Below are positions 8,812 to 17,607 of a DNA stretch of 64,000 nt, in pieces. A program made the translations under genes and the position numbers. Each line of letters opens with the position of its first letter. The first letter of the stretch is position 1. The notes under the pieces are model-generated. The model saw only the letters and a program-made list of their open reading frames with translations. It made no database searches and had not been told where the DNA came from. Source of the stretch: Novosphingobium sp. SG707 (GTDB lineage Bacteria > Pseudomonadota > Alphaproteobacteria > Sphingomonadales > Sphingomonadaceae); contig NZ_JAAZQL010000003.1 in the NCBI RefSeq assembly GCF_012275515.1, forward strand, positions 316,833-380,832, written 5' to 3'.

Positions 8812-8816
8812 AAAAA

Positions 8817-10691
8817 TCACCCCATCTTCTTCAAAATCCAAGAAAAGCTCCCGCCCCCCCGCGACACCATCCCCTGAATCACCAATTGCTGCACCGGCAC
8901 CGGGCGCCCCTGCCCATCGGCCCAGATCGATTCCTCGATGGCGATTTCGCCCCCGCCGCTGCGGAATTGCCAGTAGGAGCCGTCAGGCAGCGCCATGCCC
9001 ACGCCTTGTTTGTCCTCGGACAGGCCGACCTCGACGCCGGGGCCGAGGTGGAAGCGCAGCGCATAGGAGACCATGCCGCGCTTGCCCTTGCGTCCGGTGG
9101 GGACGAGCAGATCCTCGCCGCGCAATTCGGTCCCGTCGTCGCGCAAGATCAGGATGCGGCGATGGGTCAGGCCATAGCGCCCGGCATAGCCATCGTGGCT
9201 GGCCTCAAGGCGGGTGGCGCCCCATGTGCGCCCGGATGTGCCGTTGCGCTCGCCCTCGATACTGCGGCGGTCCACCTCGACCTCGGCCACGCCCGAGCCA
9301 AGCCCGCCGTTGATCAGCACCGCGGTCGAATTGGCATCGTCGAGCACCAGCGTCGAATGGGCCGCCGTGGCGCGCAGCCCCTGATCCAGCCGCACCGGCA
9401 TCAGGCCGCCCGCCGCCGCGCCGCCGCCGCAATTGACGATCACGCGCTGTCCGGCATGGCTTAGCTCAAAGGCCAGCGTCGAAGCGCAGCCATTGCGCGC
9501 GTGGCGCGTCAGCGGCGGGGGCGCGGCGTCGAACTGCATCACGCTCTTGCCCGCCACCACGCGCTGATAGCCCCATTGGCGCACTTCGCGCAGGGGCCGC
9601 GTGCGCACCCCCGTGGCCGCGATCAGCGAGGAAACGTCCGAGGCCGAGACCGCCCATCCGCCCTGCCAACTGCCCAAGGCGCCATCGCCATGGGTCAGCG
9701 CCAGCAAGGGCGGCACCATCAGCGAGAGGATCGATTCGAGCGCGGCGGGCGGTTCGCGCCGCGTAGCGCGATAGCAGGCGATCAATTGCACCAGGAGCGC
9801 AATCGCCTCCATCTGGCCCAGCGGGCTGCGCGCCATGCAGCCGCCGTCATCGCCCAGCAATTCGCCCAGCGAGGCGATCAGCCCCGCCTCACCATAGAGC
9901 CTGCGCGGGCGGCCATCGGGCAGCAGCAGCCCGGCCGCGACAATCGCGCACCAGCCCGCCACCTGCGCCAGCGTATCCTCGCCCTTGGCCACATGGCGGT
10001 CCAGCCAGCGCGCATGATCGGCCATCGCCCCCAGCGTCTGCACCCGCAGCGTCTTGTCGCCGCCCGAGAGCAGCAGCGGCGCATGGACCAGCCAGCCGAG
10101 CAGCCGCGCGCCCGTATAGGCCACCGTCCACGCGGGCCCCTTGCCGGGGCGCGAGGGCGGCTTGGGATTGGCCATCAGCCATGCGGCCAAAATCCGTTCG
10201 GCCACCGGCGAGACCTGTTCGCGCGGCCCCGCCGCCTCCAGATCGGCCAGCCAGTGAAACCCATGCACCAGCCGTTCGAGCGGCGGCGCCAACCGCCCCG
10301 CCCCGGCCAGATCGAGCTGGGCAATCGGCTGTTTCAGCCCATGGACGAGAAAATGCCCGGAGCGCAGCGCCGCCCCCGCCGTTTTATCGCCCGCCAGCGG
10401 ATTCGTCACCGTGGCCAGCAATTTGGGCCGCGCGGGCTTGCGGAAAGGAGCGGTCAGCACCTGCCCCGGAACGCCGATGCGATAGGCCAGCCGGATCAGT
10501 CGCTCACCCGCGCCCAGCGAAGGCGGCGTGAAATCGGCGAGCGCGAGCGCGCGGCCCGGTTCGACCACCTGCGCTGACGCTTCGTTGTTTTCGACGCCTT
10601 CACCGTCGTCCAACGTCGGTAATGGGATAGCCTGCCCCTTGCCCTTCCCCGCCTTGCGGGGCTTGCCTTGTGCAGACATATCCAGGTTCAT
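8817..10691 (-). CDS. Heparinase II/III family protein
   Basis: 624 residues. The N-terminal half is helical (alpha/alpha toroid type, with HGFHWLADLEAAG) and the C-terminal half contains the heparinase II/III beta-sandwich region (FDAAPPPLTRHARNGCASTLAFELS, AHSTLVLDDANSTAVL). The conserved H and Y/N pattern around HARNG and AAHSTL fits the family, members of which cleave or bind acidic polysaccharides. No signal peptide is visible, so the site of action is uncertain. Its start is 3 nt from the rpe stop, indicating one operon; this neighbourhood with rpe and purH recurs in alphaproteobacteria. Confidence 0.9.
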   Translation of the reverse strand: MNLDMSAQGKPRKAGKGKGQAIPLPTLDDGEGVENNEASAQVVEPGRALALADFTPPSLGAGERLIRLAYRIGVPGQVLTAPFRKPARPKLLATVTNPLAGDKTAGAALRSGHFLVHGLKQPIAQLDLAGAGRLAPPLERLVHGFHWLADLEAAGPREQVSPVAERILAAWLMANPKPPSRPGKGPAWTVAYTGARLLGWLVHAPLLLSGGDKTLRVQTLGAMADHARWLDRHVAKGEDTLAQVAGWCAIVAAGLLLPDGRPRRLYGEAGLIASLGELLGDDGGCMARSPLGQMEAIALLVQLIACYRATRREPPAALESILSLMVPPLLALTHGDGALGSWQGGWAVSASDVSSLIAATGVRTRPLREVRQWGYQRVVAGKSVMQFDAAPPPLTRHARNGCASTLAFELSHAGQRVIVNCGGGAAAGGLMPVRLDQGLRATAAHSTLVLDDANSTAVLINGGLGSGVAEVEVDRRSIEGERNGTSGRTWGATRLEASHDGYAGRYGLTHRRILILRDDGTELRGEDLLVPTGRKGKRGMVSYALRFHLGPGVEVGLSEDKQGVGMALPDGSYWQFRSGGGEIAIEESIWADGQGRPVPVQQLVIQGMVSRGGGSFSWILKKMG

Positions 10692-10694
10692 GGT

Positions 10695-11357
10695 TCAGCC
10701 CAATCCTTTGAGCGCCGCGATATTCGCGGCATAGTGATCCGGCCCGCCCCGGAATGTGGCCGTGCCCGCCACCAGAGCATTGGCCCCGGCCGAAATGGCC
10801 AGCGGCGCGGTGGTGGTGTCAATGCCGCCATCCACCTCCAGATGGATCTCGCGCCCGGTCTTGTCGATCATCTTGCGGATCGCCTCGATCTTGCGAAGCT
10901 GGCTGGAAATGAACTTCTGTCCGCCAAAGCCGGGATTGACGCTCATCACCAGCACCAGATCGATGTCATCGATCAGATAGTCGAGCATCTTGGCAGGCGT
11001 GGCCGGGTTGAGCGAGACGCCCGCCTTGCATCCTGCGGCATGGATCGCCTGCACCGTGCGGTGGCTGTGGGGCCCGGCCTCGGGGTGGAAGGTGATGATG
11101 TCGGCGCCCGCATCGGCAAAGGCCTGAATATAGGGATCGATCGGCTGGATCATCAGGTGGACATCGAAGATCTTCTTCGTATGGGGGCGCAGCGCCTTGA
11201 CCACCATCGGCCCGATGGTGATGTTGGGCACGAAATGGCCGTCCATGACGTCAACGTGGATCCAGTCGGCGCCTGCCGCGTCAATCGCGCGCACTTCCTC
11301 GCCCAGCCGGGAAAAATCGGCGGAAAGGATCGAAGGGGCAATCAGAGGCAAGCTCAT
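10695..11357 (-). CDS. rpe: Ribulose-phosphate 3-epimerase
   Basis: 220-residue TIM-barrel enzyme interconverting ribulose-5-phosphate and xylulose-5-phosphate. Visible signatures are [23 protein letters not shown] (metal-binding His34 and catalytic Asp36), [15 protein letters not shown] and EVDGGI. ATG 11357 is chosen because [10 protein letters not shown] matches the family start; the upstream in-frame extension has non-coding composition. First gene of an rpe-heparinase unit. Confidence 0.96.
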   Translation of the reverse strand: MSLPLIAPSILSADFSRLGEEVRAIDAAGADWIHVDVMDGHFVPNITIGPMVVKALRPHTKKIFDVHLMIQPIDPYIQAFADAGADIITFHPEAGPHSHRTVQAIHAAGCKAGVSLNPATPAKMLDYLIDDIDLVLVMSVNPGFGGQKFISSQLRKIEAIRKMIDKTGREIHLEVDGGIDTTTAPLAISAGANALVAGTATFRGGPDHYAANIAALKGLG

Positions 11358-11806
11358 CACACCAGTTCCACACATGTTGATGCGGCGATAAACGCCATGA
11401 TTCGCGCAGTCACAAGCACGTAGTTCTCCATTTTCCACACACTTATCGCCGCCGGGCGGCTTGGTGCAGGCAAAAGCTGCGGATTTATGCGCCTTTGCGG
11501 CGCGTCAAGCCTTTCGTTATTCCCGGCAAAGCGACATAAACCAGAGCCTGCTGCAGTTTTCTGGGGAAAAACCGCTAGGCCCGTCTCCGCAAGCGCAAGA
11601 GAATGAGGGGCCAGAGCCGGTCTTTTGCCCGTCCGGCCGCCCTCCCATGGTGAATAGTCCGTTAGCCAAAACTAGGGCTAATGACCTGTTGCCGCCCAAA
11701 AGCTTCGGCAAGAGCGTGTCGCCTATCATGCGCCCAGGATGGATGCCCGACAGATCGGCCGGATTGGTCAATTGGCACTGGCGGCTCGCATGGGTGGATA
11801 ATAACA
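11358..11806. other. 449-nt intergenic region with one inverted repeat
   Basis: Lies between divergent rpe and the GGDEF-EAL gene, so it must carry both promoters. The clearest structure is TTAGCC-N8-GGCTAA at 11662-11681, about 125 nt before the GGDEF-EAL start. No convincing -35/-10 pair or small gene was found. Confidence 0.5.
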
Positions 11807-13822
11807 ATGGACAGCAGGAATTCGCCGCAGGAAGCCCAGCGCAAGGGGCTGCTGCGTCCGATCAACGGATTGGTGGTCGCGGCGATTCTCATGCTGGTGG
11901 GCGCAACGACCTTTACCCTGATACGGATGGGCAAGGGCGCCAATGACTATGAATTCGGCATTATCAACCGCAGCTGGCAGCACAATGTGCAGCAATGGCA
12001 GGCCAGCGGCCAGACGCTGATCCGTCAGGACGAGGCGCCCGCCCGTCTGGCGGCGGACGACCGGCGCTGGATCGAACAGGCCGTTCTGGCCCCGATGCGC
12101 ACGCAGATCGGGTCCGCACAGGTCCGGCTGGAACCGGCCGAACCGGCGGACAAGGCGGTGGCGCTGCGCCTCGTCCATGGCACGGCCATCCTTTCGCTGC
12201 CCATGACCGCGCGGACGCCGGCCGGCGCGCCTGCGCCCTATGTGCTGCGCGTGGCGGTGGATCAGGGGCTGGTTTCGCAATTCGGCGGCCAGCATGGACA
12301 GGTCCATCTCCTGCTGCCCAAGGGCAAACCGCCGATCAGCGGCTATCACATCATGCCCCTGACCAGCCCCGACGGCCAATTGGTGGCCTCGCTGGCATGG
12401 CCCGCGATCAATCCATTCAAGGCATCGGAAACCGAGATTCCTCAGATGCTGCTGGCTATTGCGGCAGCCTTCCTGATGCTGGTCTGGCTTTTCATGCGGC
12501 GCAGCAACACGATTGCCAGCGACCTGATCGCCAGCGAGGCGCGCGCGCGCCATCTGGCCTTTCACGACACGCTGACCGGATTGCCCAACCGGGCGATGAT
12601 GTTTGACCGGCTGGGACAGCTTCTGGCCATGTCGCGCCGCTATGCCGGGGAAATGGCGGTCCATTGCCTCGATCTCGACCGGTTCAAGGAGGTCAATGAC
12701 ACGCTGGGCCATCATGCAGGCGACGAATTGATCCAGCAGGTGGCGCGGCGGCTGAGTGAATTGTGCCGCGATTCCGATACGGTGGCGCGGCTGGGCGGCG
12801 ATGAATTCGTGATCCTGCAGCCAGAGGCCGATGGTTCGGGCGCCTCGCATCTGGCACAGCGGGTGCTCAAACTGTTCGAAACGCCCTTTGTGCTGGAGGC
12901 GGGCGTGGTCGAGGTGGGGGTTTCCATCGGCGTCACGCTGGTGTCCAACCCGGAAATGGAACCGGCCGAGGCGCTGCGTCAGGCCGATCTGGCGCTTTAT
13001 GGTTCCAAGGAAAATGGGCGCAACCGCGTCACCTTTTTCGAACCCGACATGGATGCCGCGCTGCGCATGCGGCGCAGTCTGGAAAGCGATCTGCGCAAGG
13101 CGCTGGCCGATGGCAGTCTGACCATGGTCTATCAGCCCCAGATGGACGGGCGCGGGGCGATCGACGCGATAGAGGCGCTGGTGCGCTGGAACCATCCCGA
13201 ACGCGGCAGCATCGCCCCCTCGATCTTTGTGCCCCTTTGCGAGGAAAGCGGGCTGATCCTCGATCTGGGCGAATTCGTGTTCCGCCGCGTGTTTGAGGAA
13301 ACCGCCGGATGGGGCGACATCCGGGTGGCGATCAATGTCTCGGCGCTGCAATTGCGCTCACCCATGTTCATGGCGACGTTGACGCGGCTGGTGGCCGAAT
13401 TCCGGGTCAATCCCGAACGCTATGAAATCGAGATCACCGAAACCGCCTTGCTGGGCGATGACGGCATCACGCGCGACAATATCACCATGCTGAAACAGGA
13501 AGGCTTTTCCATCGCGCTCGATGATTTCGGCACCGGCTATTCCAGCCTCAATTCGCTCAAGCGCTTTTCGGTCGACAAGATCAAGATCGACCGCAGCTTT
13601 GTCCATAACCTTGAGGCCAATGACGAGGCCGAAGGGCTGGTCGATGCCATCGTCAAGCTGGGCCGCGCGCTCAAACTGGATGTCGTGGCCGAGGGCGTGG
13701 AAACCGAGCATCAGCGCGACCGTCTGGCCGCCTGCGGATGCAACACGTTTCAGGGCTTCCTGGTCTCGCGCCCGGTTCCCGCCTCCGAGCTGAACGGGCT
13801 GTTTTCCGGCCATAATCCGTAA
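11807..13822 (+). CDS. Membrane-bound GGDEF-EAL protein (cyclic-di-GMP turnover)
   Basis: 671 residues. Hydrophobic helix at about 19-40, a periplasmic sensing region of about 170 residues (CHASE4-like by position only), a second helix at about 213-230, then GGDEF (LGGDEF near residue 330) and EAL domains (EALVRW near 455). GGDEF is intact, and the EAL domain keeps ETALL, DDFGTGYSSL, KIDRSF and AEGVET, so both cyclase and phosphodiesterase activities are possible. ATG 11807 starts just before the first helix; upstream in-frame residues look non-coding. It is 30 nt from the pseudopilin cluster on the same strand, suggesting c-di-GMP control of that surface structure. Confidence 0.92.
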   Translation: MDSRNSPQEAQRKGLLRPINGLVVAAILMLVGATTFTLIRMGKGANDYEFGIINRSWQHNVQQWQASGQTLIRQDEAPARLAADDRRWIEQAVLAPMRTQIGSAQVRLEPAEPADKAVALRLVHGTAILSLPMTARTPAGAPAPYVLRVAVDQGLVSQFGGQHGQVHLLLPKGKPPISGYHIMPLTSPDGQLVASLAWPAINPFKASETEIPQMLLAIAAAFLMLVWLFMRRSNTIASDLIASEARARHLAFHDTLTGLPNRAMMFDRLGQLLAMSRRYAGEMAVHCLDLDRFKEVNDTLGHHAGDELIQQVARRLSELCRDSDTVARLGGDEFVILQPEADGSGASHLAQRVLKLFETPFVLEAGVVEVGVSIGVTLVSNPEMEPAEALRQADLALYGSKENGRNRVTFFEPDMDAALRMRRSLESDLRKALADGSLTMVYQPQMDGRGAIDAIEALVRWNHPERGSIAPSIFVPLCEESGLILDLGEFVFRRVFEETAGWGDIRVAINVSALQLRSPMFMATLTRLVAEFRVNPERYEIEITETALLGDDGITRDNITMLKQEGFSIALDDFGTGYSSLNSLKRFSVDKIKIDRSFVHNLEANDEAEGLVDAIVKLGRALKLDVVAEGVETEHQRDRLAACGCNTFQGFLVSRPVPASELNGLFSGHNP

Positions 13823-13852
13823 TCGCCCGGATGGGCGCTTGGTCAAAGCCCA

Positions 13853-15646
13853 ATGTTTGAACGGCATAATGGCGCGGTGCCACACCATCCCCGCCCTTTC
13901 CTGTCGCGCCTGATCGCCAACCGGCGGGGCAATGCCCTGCCGATGCTGGCGCTGATCCTGTCGCTGCTGATGGCCTTTGTCGGCTGCGCGGTGGATGGGG
14001 CGCGGATGTATATGGTCAATGCCCGCCTGCAACAGGCCTGCGATGCGGGGGTTCTGGCCGGGCGCAAGGCGATGACCGACACCAGCACCGGCAACACCAC
14101 GCTGGATTCGACCGCAACGGCGGCGGCCAATGCCTTTTTCGCCAACAATATCCGCACCGGCTGGTACGGCATCACCGCGCTCAGCTTTACTCCCGCCAAG
14201 ACCGCCGACGCACAGGTCAGCGCCACCGCCAGCGCGGCCATGCCCATGACGCTGATGCGCGCTTTCGGCTATAGTTCGATCACGCTCAACGCCGTGTGCC
14301 AAGCCACCTATCAGATCAGCGACACCGATGTGATCTTCGTGCTGGACACCACCGGCTCGATGGCCTGCCTGCCCTCGGACGACACCACCACCTGCAACAA
14401 CTATGTCAACTCGGTGACCGCCACAGCCTATTCCCGCCCCGCCGACGGCACCGGCAGCGGCAATACCAGCACGGCGGGCTATCCCGGATCGACCGCCTAT
14501 TATGTGCCGGAAAAATCAGGCTCGCGGATCGCCGCGCTGCGCAGCGCGGTGCTTTCCTTCTATGACACGATGGCCGCCTCGATCGATGTCAACACGCGGG
14601 TGCGCTATGGCTTTGTCACCTATACGTCCACGATCAATTCGGGCCGCGCGATCATGGACATCAACCCGGCCTATATCGTGGGCGGTCTGGGCAGCGTGAA
14701 CACGAGCTGGAATTATCAGACCCGCGTGCTGACCGGCACGGGCTTTTCCTTCTCCTGCTTCTGCACCCTGCCCAATTGGCAATACAAGCAGAGCCCGCAA
14801 TTGCTGACCACCTTTGTCACCGGCGCGCCCACGGTGGACCCGACCAAATATGTGAACACCACCGACACGTGGGAAGGCTGTATCGAGGAAGCCTATACCA
14901 CCCCGGGCGTCACCAGCTTTTCCACCACCAGCCTGCCCAATGACCTGAACCCCGACCTGAAGCCGGGCAGCGACATCCGCACGCAATGGAAGCCGATGTG
15001 GACCGCCGTCACCTATGCGCGCAACAATTACAGCAGCACCGCCACCGCCACATCCAGCGGCGACACCAGCAACAGCCCCAATCTCGATCAGGCCGCCTAT
15101 TACAAAGCGGGCTATATCAGCTGCGGCAAGCCGGTTTCGCGTCTGGCCGCGATGACGCGCACGCAAGTGTCCAATTACGTCAACGCCACGGATTTTCGCG
15201 CGATAGGCGGCACCTATCATGATCTGGGCATGATCTGGGGTACGCGGCTGATTTCGCCCGACGGCATCTTTGGCGCCGATACCGCCGCGACCACCGGCCG
15301 CGATGCGCCCAAGCGGATCATCGTATTCCTGACCGATGGCGATATGGCGCCCAGCCAGTATATCTACGGCTCCTATGGCGTGGAATATTACGACCAGCGC
15401 GTGTCGGGCGGCGATCTGGCCAATCTGAAAAATTATCACAATGCGCGCTTCCTCGCCGCCTGCGCCGCAGCCAAGGCCAAGAACATCAGTGTGTGGACCG
15501 TGGCGCTGGGCATGAGCAGCACGACCGAGCTGACCCAATGCGCGACCTCGCCCTCGCAGGCGCTCTCCACCACATCGGGATCGGGCCTGTCCGCCCAATT
15601 CGCCACCATCGCCAGCAAGATCGCCAAGCTGCGGATTTCGAAATGA
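13853..15646 (+). CDS. TadG-like pilus-assembly protein with von Willebrand A domain
   Basis: 597 residues. The N-terminus has a TadE/TadG-type signal (RRGNALPMLALILSLLMAFVGCAVDGARMYMVNARLQQACDAGVLAG): a short charged stretch, one transmembrane helix, then a coiled region. A vWA domain follows, with MIDAS-like VIFVLDTTGSM near residue 165 and IIVFLTDGD near 485. The canonical MIDAS is DxSxS; here it reads DTTGS. Role: minor pilin or anchor of a Flp/Tad-like surface structure. The stop overlaps the next start (ATGA). Confidence 0.88.
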   Translation: MFERHNGAVPHHPRPFLSRLIANRRGNALPMLALILSLLMAFVGCAVDGARMYMVNARLQQACDAGVLAGRKAMTDTSTGNTTLDSTATAAANAFFANNIRTGWYGITALSFTPAKTADAQVSATASAAMPMTLMRAFGYSSITLNAVCQATYQISDTDVIFVLDTTGSMACLPSDDTTTCNNYVNSVTATAYSRPADGTGSGNTSTAGYPGSTAYYVPEKSGSRIAALRSAVLSFYDTMAASIDVNTRVRYGFVTYTSTINSGRAIMDINPAYIVGGLGSVNTSWNYQTRVLTGTGFSFSCFCTLPNWQYKQSPQLLTTFVTGAPTVDPTKYVNTTDTWEGCIEEAYTTPGVTSFSTTSLPNDLNPDLKPGSDIRTQWKPMWTAVTYARNNYSSTATATSSGDTSNSPNLDQAAYYKAGYISCGKPVSRLAAMTRTQVSNYVNATDFRAIGGTYHDLGMIWGTRLISPDGIFGADTAATTGRDAPKRIIVFLTDGDMAPSQYIYGSYGVEYYDQRVSGGDLANLKNYHNARFLAACAAAKAKNISVWTVALGMSSTTELTQCATSPSQALSTTSGSGLSAQFATIASKIAKLRISK

Positions 15647-16230
15647 AGCGGCTGCGGCATCTTCTGCGCGCGAGCGGCGGCGCGGCGCTGGTGGAATTCG
15701 CGCTGGTTTTGCCGGTGATGCTGCTGATGGGGATGGGCCTGTGCGAAATGGCCTATCAGGCCTATATGCAGGCGATCCTGACGGGCGCGGTGCAAAAGGC
15801 CGGGCGCGACAGCACGGTGGAAAGCGCCAACACCACCACCATCGACAATGCCGTGCTGCAGGCGGTGAAGAACATCAACGGCAATGCGGCCTTTGTCTCG
15901 GGCTATCCGATGCGCAAATCCTATGCTTCGTACGGCTATATTTCGCCCGAGAGCTTTGTCGACAGCAACGGCAACGGCATGCGCGATCCCGGCGAATGTT
16001 TTACCGATGTGAACGGCAACGGCATCTGGGATGCCGATCCGGGCGTATCGGGCAATGGCGGGGCGGGCGATACGGTGCTCTATACCGCCTCGATCACCTA
16101 CACCCGCCTGTTTCCGCTGGGCCTGTGGCTGGGCTGGGGCAAAACGGCCACGCTTTCGGCCAGCACCATCCTGAAAAACCAGCCATGGGCGATGCAGACC
16201 ACCACGGCGGCGGCCACGGTATGCACATGA
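15643..16230 (+). CDS. TadE-like pseudopilin with Ca-loop-like repeats
   Basis: 195 residues. LRASGGAALVEFALVLPVMLLMGMGLCEMAYQAYMQA is a textbook TadE N-terminus: Gly-Ala cleavage context, Glu at +5, then a transmembrane helix. The middle contains DSNGNGMRDPGE and DVNGNGIWDADPG, two Asp/Asn-Gly loops resembling EF-hand or thrombospondin-type Ca sites. Translation starts within the previous stop codon (ATGA), and its own end overlaps the next gene. Confidence 0.85.
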   Translation: MKRLRHLLRASGGAALVEFALVLPVMLLMGMGLCEMAYQAYMQAILTGAVQKAGRDSTVESANTTTIDNAVLQAVKNINGNAAFVSGYPMRKSYASYGYISPESFVDSNGNGMRDPGECFTDVNGNGIWDADPGVSGNGGAGDTVLYTASITYTRLFPLGLWLGWGKTATLSASTILKNQPWAMQTTTAAATVCT

Positions 16231-16928
16231 TGCACATGATGCGCCGCCTGCTGCGCGATGGTTCGGGCGCCTCGCTGATCGAATTCGCGCTGGCGCTGCC
16301 GGTCGTGTTCTACATGGGCGGGGCGGGAATCGAATATACCAACATGGCCCGCGTCCAGATGCAGATCAGCCAGATCACGCTCGATCTGGCCGACAATGCC
16401 AGCCGGGTGGGTCTGGCCAGCAATCTGGCCGCAACCCAGATCCGCGAAACCGATATGAACGATGTGCTGGCGGGCGCGCGGCTGCAGGGCAACGGGCTGG
16501 GCCTGACCACCAACGGGCGCGTCACCATCTCCAGTCTGGAAATGGTCCAGCAGTCCTATGACACCGTGCCCGTGCAGCGCATCCACTGGCAACGCTGCAT
16601 CGGCCTGAAAAGCGGCAGCGGCTATGCCTCATCCTATGGCACCACATCGGCCACTGCGGGAACGGACGCCACCGTGGCCAATGCGGGCACGACCATGGCC
16701 ACGGGCATGGGCGACACCGGATACAAGGTCAACGCCCCCACCGGCGCCGGGGTGATGTTCGTCGAGGTCAATTACACCTACCAGCCTTTTTTCGGCACGA
16801 TGTTCGTGGCCAACAAGCTGATGCATTACAGCGCCAGCTTTGTGGTGCGCGACCTGCGCGATTATGCGCAGATCTATAACCCCAGCCCGGCAGCGACGCG
16901 GATGATGTGTGACAAGTATACGAGTTAG
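16221..16928 (+). CDS. TadE/TadF-like pseudopilin
   Basis: About 235 residues. RRLLRDGSGASLIEFALALPVVFYMGGAGIEYTNMARVQMQISQ is a pseudopilin N-terminus with Glu+5 and a hydrophobic helix, followed by an Ala/Ser/Thr/Gly-rich body. The exact start is unclear: the 5' end reads as a short duplicated ATGCACATG, giving possible ATGs at 16221, 16227, 16230, 16236 and 16239. All would overlap or abut the previous stop at 16230. Repeat copy 3 begins 15 nt after the stop. Confidence 0.82.
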   Translation: MHMMHMMRRLLRDGSGASLIEFALALPVVFYMGGAGIEYTNMARVQMQISQITLDLADNASRVGLASNLAATQIRETDMNDVLAGARLQGNGLGLTTNGRVTISSLEMVQQSYDTVPVQRIHWQRCIGLKSGSGYASSYGTTSATAGTDATVANAGTTMATGMGDTGYKVNAPTGAGVMFVEVNYTYQPFFGTMFVANKLMHYSASFVVRDLRDYAQIYNPSPAATRMMCDKYTS

Positions 16929-16943
16929 AAGAAAGTTTTAGAT

Positions 16944-17167
16944 GCGAGGGTCATAACCCTCGCGCTCCCGTTACTGTCCGCGTTGCGCCAAGGGTTCAGC
17001 CAATGGGTATCGACGCACCACCCGAAATTTTGAAAGCCTGCGGCGCCAAGCAGCCTGAGTCTTCCGCGCCGCAGGCCTTCCATAACCCCCAAAAACCCCC
17101 GCTGGCCACCCCGGCACCACCCCATAACGGGATTGCAAAGGGCCCCCGCCCTTTGCCCGCCGGAGGC
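16944..17167. repeat. Dispersed intergenic repeat, copy 3
   Basis: 224 bp, same orientation as the other copies. Left hairpin GCGAGGGT-CATA-ACCCTCGC as in copy 2; middle GCCTGCGGCGC (17036-17046) with GCGCCGCAGGC (17066-17076); right GCAAAGGGC-CCCC-GCCCTTTGC, where the C-G pair next to the loop replaces the A/C-T/G pattern of copies 1 and 2 without breaking the stem. Ends with CCCGCCGGAGGC as do the others. Confidence 0.9.
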
Positions 17168-17607
17168 ACCGAAAAGCCCGCCGGAAGCATAATCCCCATG
17201 AACAGCCGGATGGCGCGCGGCAAGCTGCCCCCAGCGCCACACCACCATCCGACCATTCGGGAACGCGACATGCCCCGCCCATCGGCATGAACAGATCACG
17301 CGCCCCCTGTTGCTGGTAACGGCTTGCCCCCCAAGCCGCCGGCAACATATCGAACAATTCAGCCTATGAATGTCAACGCTTGCAGACCTTGTCCGTAAAG
17401 GCAACAGGATCATAGGGTTCGGGGCAAAATATCCTTGCCCGGCCCGCCGCCAGCCATTCGTCATTTGACGTAGGATCATGCAGCCCGATTGCGCGTTACA
17501 CCATGTCGACAGCAATCAGCCAGCGGGGGTCGACAGATGGCGGCAAGCGACAGGATCGACAGGCTGGCGTGCCGCCTCTTTGCGCGCCGGATGCGGGGCG
17601 CGGCGGG
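17168..17607. other. Intergenic region before the hybrid kinase gene
   Basis: 440 nt with no convincing gene. One hairpin, CGGCTTG-CCCCC-CAAGCCG, lies at about 17320-17338. An open frame from 17503 joins the kinase in frame, but its third-position GC (about 69%) is far below the gene body, so I treat it as untranslated leader. Confidence 0.5.

Noticed and set aside
13853..16928. Complete Tad pilus locus
   Set aside because: No ATPase, secretin, prepilin or peptidase genes adjoin the three pseudopilin genes.
17503..17607. 35-codon extension of the hybrid kinase
   Set aside because: About 31% A/T at third positions, unlike the gene body, and no ribosome site; kept as an alternative start only.
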